Positions 57,086-64,000 of a stretch of DNA of 64,000 nt are shown here, one piece after another. Position 1 is the first letter of the stretch. The number at the start of each line of letters is the position of its first letter. The position numbers and the translations under genes are program-made. Under the pieces are notes generated by a model. That model ran no database searches, was not told the origin of the DNA, and saw only the letters and a program-made list of their open reading frames with translations. This DNA comes from Amaranthus tricolor. Lineage: Eukaryota > Streptophyta > Magnoliopsida > Caryophyllales > Amaranthaceae. The stretch spans positions 11,286,289 through 11,350,288 of the forward strand of contig NC_080058.1 in assembly GCF_026212465.1 (NCBI RefSeq), read 5' to 3'.

Positions 57086-57486
57086 AGGGATGAGCAAAGT
57101 TTAGTCTAAACCGCAAACCAAATCAAATCGTAATTTTAATATTTGGTCTGCTCTACAGTCTAAACAGTTTGGTCTTTTTTTTTAAAAAAAAAAAAACGGT
57201 TTATGGTCTGGTCTCAGTTTTTTTTTTCATACCAGACCAGACCGCAAATTGTACTTGAATGATATTAATGCAATCACCTAATTACAAATTATTCGATTTG
57301 ATGATTATTATAAGTGCGAAATAAACGCAAACATCAATTTGTAAAAAGTATAAAATTATAAACTATAGAGCAGACCGTTGTAGAATGGTTTGGTCCGTTC
57401 CGGTCCGGTGATTTAAACGGTCGAAAATTTTGGTTTAGTTTGATTTTAGTGTCAGGCCATACTAAATCGAACCGTGTACACACCTA
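57086..57486. mobile_element. Non-autonomous hAT (MITE)
   Basis: The ends are TAGGGATGAGCA and, reverse-complemented, TAGGTGTGTACA. The flanks GCTGTAAT (57078-57085) and GCCGTAAT (57487-57494) form an 8-bp target duplication with one mismatch. Subterminal GGTCTGGTC / ACCAGACCAGACCG motifs are the same as in the autonomous hAT at 21704-25527. It is 401 bp long with no coding capacity. Confidence 0.82.
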
Positions 57487-57997
57487 GCCGTAATATGCAA
57501 AATAAGAAAGTGATAATATGGGGTTGGGTGCGACTAAAAAAATTATATATTTTCATTAACCAGATAAAATAGACTATTTACAGGCTTACAAAGTCATAAA
57601 AAAATTACCTCAATCAAAAAACCCAATTCTTATTTTTTGCTACCATTTTCATTTTATCGCCACCTCCCTAATGAAATTACGAATTTGCCCTTGCACTTTA
57701 AAAAATTACGAAATTGCCACTGCACTTAAAACCTCTATAAAACATTTCAAATTCACTCAATAACACTCTTATCACTTCCAAAACTCAAAATTTTCACATA
57801 AAATTAATCGGAGCTAAAGCTTTGGAATCGAAGTCGTTAACAAAACCTCGAGGTAATTTCTAAACAAATTCATTCGAAATTTCAAATGTTTATTAAATTA
57901 ATATTGTAAGTGTAATTAAAATGAATATAACTTAATTTAATTTTTTATGCTTTTAATTTTTTTATTAATAGTAATTAAAATACGAAAACTGTAGTAA
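57487..57997. other. Upstream region of the PMD gene
   Basis: At 57637 the sequence TTGCTACCATTTTCATTTTA leads into TCGCCACCTCCC, a motif shared with the outer end of the element at 44197. It may be the left terminus of a Mutator-like element that carries the PMD gene. No other feature is seen. Confidence 0.4.
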
Positions 57998-60063
57998 ATG
58001 GCTCGAAATCAAGGAAAAGAAAAAGGGTTTTTTAGAGGGTTATTGAGCGGCAAAGCTCTAGGCCGACTTTAATGAGAGGGGATCCCCATGAGAAGGGGGT
58101 TACGGGATCTGCAAGGCGAGCAAAGCAAGAACAGACGACCAGACATAGTCAGGCCCAACGTTCAACTACGCTAGATCATGTGCGTAGTCGCTTTGAGCGC
58201 CAGAGTAGCCTGCACAGTCATACGGTCGGCTCAGGTGACGATGATATTGATTACGATGATTCTGTTAGTCGGAAAGAGTCTGTCGGTCAGAATGAGTCCG
58301 TCGGTCATCCTGTTGATTGGACGCTCGTCAGAGGGCATGCCGGTCAGTTTAGGATTAGAGGGCATAGCACGACTGGCACTTCTGATCAGGCAGGAGTAAG
58401 CCAGGTTGAGGATGCGGCTCCACGGGGGAGGAGGCGCTCACAGTCCACGGACATGGACTGGTTGATCACATCACCCCAGCCCGGGGGCCCTGTTGACACC
58501 ACTTTAATACCCAGCTACGGTGGGCACGTAGCAAAGGTTATATTTGAGGGATCGAAGCGCATCCCTCCGATTTTGGAATGTCGTCCGAGGAAGAGGACGT
58601 TGGATACAATCATCAGACTTCTGGACATGTCTGATGAACTGTACGGGGTGTTACCTGCCACTCCTCTTGGTCGTCTGCCGTATATAATGCACCAGCACAT
58701 TGATAGTGCTCTCATTACGACATTTGTGGAAAGGTGGCAGCTTGATACCAACACCTTCCACATGCCGTGGGGGGAGATGACCATAATGTTGCACGACGTG
58801 CAACACATCTTAAGAATTGGCATTGACAGTTCACTTCCCGTTGAACCGTCTGATCGTGACTGGCAGCTTGGCCTGGTCGGCCTGTTTGGGAAGGGGCACT
58901 TCACCAGCGGCAGCATTAACGTTGGTGCATTGTTGCAGCTTTGCCACTGTTCTTAGTCTATGGAGACTCAGGCTACTGCGTACTACATGGTTATAGTGGG
59001 TTCCACGCTGCTCGTGGATAGGACTAGAGTCGGGATGCGGCCTCACCCTGTTGTAGCTGTCACTGCTGATCAGGATGACATTGCTTGGGGTGCATTGACG
59101 CTTGCTCACATGTATCGCGAACTGGGTATGGCGACAAGGATTGGGTGCAAGACTATTGCTGGTTGTCTGACACTGTTGCAGACATGGATTTACGAGTACT
59201 TCCCAGCCTTCCGCCCCCATCCGCGTCAAGCTGACATGCCGAACAAGACTAGGGCAGAGATGTGGTCCCCGCAGAAGCCAATCCGTGAGCTGAGCAGACT
59301 GAGAGACTATAGGAGCATACTGGACGCCATGACAGAGACAGACCTCACACATCGTTATACTAAATATTTTAATTTTATATTATGTTGTTTATGTTTATTT
59401 TCTTTGTAAGCAGGTGGAGTGGACTCCGTACATGAGTTCTGCTAGGGTTTTATTGAACGACCACCCACGCACCGCCTATATCGGTGGTATCACTTGTTTT
59501 GATATCGTGGAGGTCTATTTGCCTGAGAGGACAGTCAAACAGCTTGGGTTTGCACAGGCCATCCCCCCCCTCCGCTGAGACCTACCCAAGCTGTGCGACC
59601 AGCACAGGGCTTCTACTCAGTGACATTCGCTTCTCCGTCTATGTACACGGAGATGCGGAGTAGGTTCCCCTATTGTGCCCGCGTAGTTGAGCAGGCACTA
59701 CGTCGGGCATCGGTTCCATCAGAGGCTGCCCCTGAGTATATTGACTGGTTTAGAGTGTTTTCCCACTCATTTCTCATCTCAGGTGAAGGACGTGCTGCTG
59801 CGTTCGGTGTAGCGGATAGTAGAGTCGAATATGTTAGTGTTTCTATTTATCTATTTCATTTTAATGTGTCATTACCGGAGTTGACTGTCTAATTTTTTGA
59901 CAATGCAATTGTTTTGTTTCTACAGTTTGCAGCTGAATTTCCAAGTAGACTCACGCTATTGCTCAGGATACCATCTATTGTGCAAATGACGCCTTGGGAA
60001 AGACATGCTGCTGATATGTATTTAGATGAACTTAGAGTTGTTTGCCGAATGGCAAGCGTTTAG
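57998..60063 (+). pseudogene. Plant mobile domain (PMD/MAIN-like) gene, disrupted
   Basis: The first ATG (57998, MARNQGKEKGFF) is followed by a frameshift into the long frame from 58072. A Ser/Arg-rich N-terminus leads to the PMD: KRTLDTIIRLLDMSDELYGV, ERWQLDTNTFHMPWGEMTIM, LHDVQHILRIGID. There is an in-frame TAG at 58954-58956 (LCHCS*SMETQ), then WGALTLAHMYRELGMATRIG and LQTWIYEYFPAFRP. A short intron ends near 59414, then VEWTPYMSSARVLLNDHPRT. A C-run near 59566 shifts the frame. The next part is open from about 59593 to 59832, and a last exon 59926-60063 (after GT-AG) ends RVVCRMASV. PMD proteins occur in plants as MAIN-type genes and inside transposons. Its single stops suggest recent decay. 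Confidence 0.8.
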
Positions 60064-60367
60064 AGGGCACAACCCTTAATAGACATTTGTGGATTTTGTA
60101 TTGATGAACAATTTTTTTTGACCTGTATTGATGAAAAATTTGTAGTATTACGTGTTGCGTTTGATGCATTTACACATTTATTCACTAACTTAATTATGGA
60201 AATTTATTCACTAACTTAATTATGGAATTATTAATTATAAATATAATTACTAGAATGAATACAATTAATAAAATGATAACACTAAGTATAATCAGTACAA
60301 TAAACACTATGGAGTATCTAAATTGACCGCGTCTTCTGCGGTGTTATTTTGTTGTCTTTGTTGTACG
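60064..60367. other. Spacer between the PMD gene and the hAT element
   Basis: It is AT-rich and includes a small direct repeat of ATTCACTAACTTAATTATGG at about 60180 and 60207. No gene is seen. Confidence 0.5.
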
Positions 60368-60384
60368 TAGGCATGGCCACGGGG

Positions 60385-60668
60385 CGGGTTACCCGGAACC
60401 GAACCGGTCCCGAACCGCTTGGAACCGGATCCGGAACCGGAACCGTTTGCGACAGGTTCAGAACCGCCCCGAACCGCGAAACCGTGAAACCGCCGGAAAA
60501 AACCATCGTGAACCGGGTAAAAAACCCGCGGTTTGGAACCGGAACCGGTCCGGGAGAACCGGTCCAACGGTTCCATGGAACCGGTCCGGTTGAACCGGCT
60601 CAACGGTTCCGTGGAACCGGAACCGGGACCGGTCCGGTTGAACCGGCCCACCGGTTCCATGGAACTGG
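60385..60668 (+). repeat. Subterminal GAACCGG array of the second hAT
   Basis: Dozens of CCGGTTC/GAACCGG hexamer-type units lie in direct and inverted order (for example GGAACCGGAACCGGTCCGG). Such arrays are the binding platform for hAT transposases. Open frames on both strands across it are by-products of the repeat. Confidence 0.85.
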
Positions 60669-60979
60669 TTCGCCAAAATATGACCGTTTGTTACCGTTAA
60701 CTAGCCGTTGCATTCTCCTCTATATATACTCATTACTTTCAATCATTTTCATTCACAACTCATCTCTTCTCCTACTCTCTCTACTTACTCTCTCTACTTA
60801 ATTCTTTAATTACGCAATTATTCTCTTAATTACATAATTAGTCTTTTAATTATTTCTTAATTTAGTTAGTTACATAATTAATTAATTATTTATTTCTTAA
60901 TTCTATATTTCTATTATTACTTCAATATTATCAATCATGTCTTCATTTTTGAAAAAAAGCCACAAAAAAAGTTACTAAA

Positions 60980-63575
60980 GTGGCAAAATCATTGGGAGGT
61001 TCCAGTTCGTCCAAAAGAAAGGCCACTTCTACTCCGTCGGTATCAACAACACCTTCCATTAGTAATTATAATTATGAACATAATTATCCGGAAGGGTACG
61101 ACCCGGAGTTACATAATTATGCAGAAGAAATGGAAAGAGAAATACAAATTGATGAAGAAAAAGAACAAGAAGAGGAACCAACGACCCCAATTGGGATAAA
61201 TATATCTCGACAGTCATCAACAAGATCACATGAAGAACAAGGAGAACAACAACAACAAAGACAAGGTCGTGGTAAACGAGTCAATTTCCAAACTATCGGT
61301 TAGTTTTATAATTTTATTCTTCAAATTAATTAAACTTTAAATTATTTATTTATTTAATTATAGTTTTATAATTTTAAATTATTTATTTAGATGAAGATGA
61401 ACCAGTAAGACAACATTTTCCGGCAATGCCACCTCCTAGTGGTAGAGCTGTTTCACATGTGTGGTCGTATTTCACAAAAGAACCAACCGAGAATCCAGAT
61501 ATTTTCTTATGCACTTGTCAAATTTGTGAAAGTCAAGGAGTAAAGCCCTTAGTTTCATACAGTTTCGCCAGAGGTAAATACTTTTTATGTTTTTTATACA
61601 TACTGACATACATAATACATTGATACATTATATATTCATATTTTATAAACATTTATTTATTGTGTTTTGTGAATACGTGTTAGGTGGTGGTACGGGATCT
61701 TTTAACAAACATTTGGCAAAGAAGCATGGAATCACAAAAGAAACTCATGCAGCAAGCGGGAGCGGGACCACAAGTGGAAGCCGACAGACACAATGGGACA
61801 TTCCCATCACAGGTATGCCTTTTAGATACAATCGTAATGACATGATTGATGAATTTTCTAGGTATGTAACTTGTGATGAATTGCCTTTTAACCACGGTGA
61901 AAGTAGGGCATACGAGCGTCTCAATAGAAAAACTTTGCAACCACAATATAGAGCAATTCCTAGGAGCACTCTTAAAAGACGCACAATTAAATTATACGAA
62001 TCAATGCGCTATGAATTAGTTGAAATGTTTAAATCGTTTAATGGTAGGGTTAGCATAACAACTGACATTTGGTCTGCTCCCCCACATTTAGAACCTTATA
62101 TGTGTGTAACAGCACACTGGATAGATCGAAATTGGATTATGCAAAAAAGAATAATTGCTTTTGAGACAATGCCAGAAAGACATACCGGTGAAAACATAAA
62201 ATATAGATTAGTAGAGATATGTAGAGAATGGAACTTATTAGATAAAATATTTTGTTGTTCAACTGATAATGCAACCGCGAACATTAAATGTATAGAACTT
62301 TTGTTTAACGAACCTGCTTTTAGTTTAATCCTTGGGGGTAGCTTATTACACATACGTTGTTGTGCGCATTTAATTAACTTATCTTTCCAAGCAGGCATAA
62401 AACAATTAAGTGATTTATTAGAACCAATTAGGGATATAGTGAAATGGCTTAGGATCGGAAAAATAAAAAGACGTTATAAACAATTATGTGACCAATACCA
62501 ACTTAAAAAAGTGTATTGGTCATTAGATACTCCTACACGTTGGGGCTCAACCAACGATTTATTAAGAAAGGCGATTGCTTATCGCCCAGTAATAACACAA
62601 CTATATAGTGAGTGTACAGATAGCTATATAGCTGATGACACTTGGGAATTAGTTATAGGTGTACATAACATATTAGAAGCGTATGACCACGCGACTAAGA
62701 TTTTTTCTTATGTTTATGAACTGAACGTTCACTTAGTAATAAGTGAATGTATTACTATTTTTTATCATCTCCTTAAATATACACATGAAGATACTAACCC
62801 AAAATTGAGGCCGATTCTTGCAGATATGATGGAAAAATGGCAAGCATATTTTACCGATTTTCCTTATATTTATGGAATCGCAACCATTTTGGACCCACGT
62901 TTTAAAACTGAGGTCCTTACTAAAGTAATAGGATTTTATTATCAATCGTTAGATCGCCCGTCTACTGATGTACATAATTATGTAGGAACATGTAAAAAAT
63001 ATTTAGCAGAACTCTATGATTTTTACGCTAGTGTATATAACCCGAAACGCGATATGTCTAGGCGTGCTAGCGTTTCGGCACGTCCCTCTTACTATAATTC
63101 GGTAATAGCTAACATAATGACTCAAGATGATAGTTTTCTAGGATCATCTTCTTCTTCCTCGACCTCATATTTAGAACTAGATAGTTATCTTAAACACCAC
63201 TTTGAAATAGACCAAAGTATCTATGATATTTTGGAGTGGTGGAAAGAAAAATCTGTTAAATTTCTCATTTTATCGAGAATTGCAAAGGATATCCTTGCAA
63301 TTCCCGCGTCAACAATTGCGTCGGAGTCTGCTTTTAGTGCAGGTAGAAGAGTTTTGGACGAAAAACGATCTCGTCTTGCTCCACATAGTATTCAAATATG
63401 TGTTTGCAAGAAAGATTGGGATCAAACGGAGATTCGAACACAAGGACTAAGGAATGATGATGATCAAGACGACGATGATGATCCATGGATGATGATGGAT
63501 ACATCTGCATCATCGTCAGGAGGAGAGTCAGCGGAAGCATCTAATCAACCACATGATGATGACGAAGACGAATAG
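60980..63575 (+). CDS. hAT transposase with BED finger, 3 exons, about 797 aa
   Basis: Exons are 60980-61298, 61391-61573 and 61684-63575; both introns are GT-AG and keep frame. The exon 1 frame is open from before 60980. The nearest upstream ATG (60937, MSSFLKKSH) is one base out of frame across two A-runs, so the true start is uncertain. Exon 1 gives a low-complexity acidic and Gln-rich leader. The BED finger spans the second intron (VWSYFTKE, CTCQIC, then GSFNKHLAKKHG). Catalytic residues are seen in ITTDIWSAPP, CSTDNATAN and ASESAFSAGRRVL, the last in the C-terminal dimerisation region (DILAIPASTIASES). The tail is very acidic (DDDQDDDDD and DDDEDE). The main exon has no stops, so the enzyme is likely intact or nearly so. 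Confidence 0.85.
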
Positions 63576-63624
63576 GATCAATCCGACAAACGACAACGAT
63601 AAATCAACATTCAACAACTATAAA

Positions 63625-63720
63625 TAAAAGGTATGACAAAGAACTACGTGGGCTTTGATTCCTTCGGGATACGTAGGCAGCTTAGTATTCATTTGGGTAC
63701 TAGGTTCAAGTCCATTTTCT
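63625..63720 (+). other. Conserved-looking trailer motif after the hAT transposase
   Basis: GAACTACGTGGGCTTTGATT, CCTTCGGGATACGTAGGCAG and GGTACTAGGTTCAAGTCC follow each other within 80 bp downstream of the stop. The first two resemble a motif that I recall near plant repeats, and the third looks like a tRNA box B. No function is known to me. Confidence 0.4.
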
Positions 63721-64000
63721 CCCTCTTTTTTTATTAATCATCTTTATCGACATTATCATTGATTCGTTTCTTATTAATTTATTTTTTTCATTCTTTTTAG
63801 TAAATATTTCAATAACGATGACAACTTGACATGCAATGAATTTCGCTAATAATCAAGTAATCATCAAAGGTACGTCCGCGATATTATAGTATTTTTTTAT
63901 TATATAAATATTTAAAGAAAAAATAAAAATGGAACCGATGGTCCGACCCGCCCGTCCCGTGAGTTGGAACCGCCGGAACCGCCTCATGAACCGCCAAGGA

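Larger units (their letters stand above)
60368..64000 (+). mobile_element. Second hAT transposon, right end beyond window
   Basis: The left end TAGGCATGGCCACGGGGCGG is followed by about 300 bp packed with GAACCGG/CCGGTTC motifs in both orientations. The window ends in a similar GGAACCGCC-rich segment (about 63940-64000), evidently the right subterminal region. In between is a transposase gene with an unbroken main exon. The right TIR and target duplication fall outside the window. Confidence 0.85.

Noticed and set aside
60307..60801. Several open frames on both strands
   Set aside because: All arise from the GAACCGG array, which lacks stops in any frame; repetitive GTGSG-like products are not credible genes.
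1..64000. CRISPR arrays, bacterial-type operons, ribosome binding sites, rRNA
   Set aside because: None seen. The tandem arrays present lack spacer-repeat regularity, and the DNA is plant nuclear.

Overview
The window is nuclear DNA from a flowering plant, almost certainly a eudicot. It holds intron-split host genes with GT-AG borders, AT-rich intergenic DNA, and most plant transposon classes: Ty3/gypsy, Ty1/copia, TRIM, RTE-type LINE, hAT, mariner, Mutator-like/foldback elements and MITEs. Some repeat families suggest Caryophyllales, but that is only an inference. By length the window is mostly transposable element, with two convincing host genes.

Layout. 1-5263: the 5' part of a decayed Ty3/gypsy (Tat-like) retrotransposon on the minus strand, with LTR, PBS, gag, protease, RT/RNase H and the start of integrase. 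7275-8608: a short element with ~215-bp terminal inverted repeats, carrying joined pieces of LRR receptor-kinase genes behind a signal peptide (Pack-MULE-like). 9646-10128: a foldback element; its relative lies at 42221-42648. 10911-20474: a complete six-exon minus-strand gene for a TENA/HAD protein like Arabidopsis TH2 (thiamine monophosphate phosphatase). Its 6-kb second intron holds gypsy and RTE remnants. 21704-25527: a hAT element with a perfect 8-bp target duplication and an intact, probably three-exon transposase. 25780-26325: a MITE. 27825-28113: a TRIM. 30265-33726: a full-length mariner-like element with a broken transposase and an extra acidic ORF on the opposite strand. 34717-41700: a two-exon host gene for a predicted organelle-targeted membrane protein, split by a 6.2-kb intron. 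42.2-48.9 kb: repeats, including a nested palindrome around a 33-bp tandem array. 48909-49675: a solo copia-type LTR with target duplication. About 50307-56319: a degenerate Ty1/copia element next to a PPR fragment. 57086-57486: a hAT MITE. 57998-60063: a broken plant-mobile-domain (PMD) gene. 60368-64000: a second hAT element with an intact three-exon transposase body, cut by the window edge.

The most unusual signal recurs across elements. Four unrelated repeats (39.0-39.25 kb, 44.75-44.95 kb, 49.2-49.35 kb, and both LTRs of the copia element) each carry a GC-rich array of short hyphenated palindromes rich in CpG. The motif differs in each, but the architecture is the same. In the two clear LTRs the array lies upstream of the TATA box, in U3. 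Other points of interest are the receptor-gene chimera, the accessory ORF in the mariner element, and a hAT MITE that seems cross-mobilisable by the intact hAT family.

Nothing could be searched or aligned by computer. Exon borders come from reading splice signals and frame, and similarity statements are by eye.
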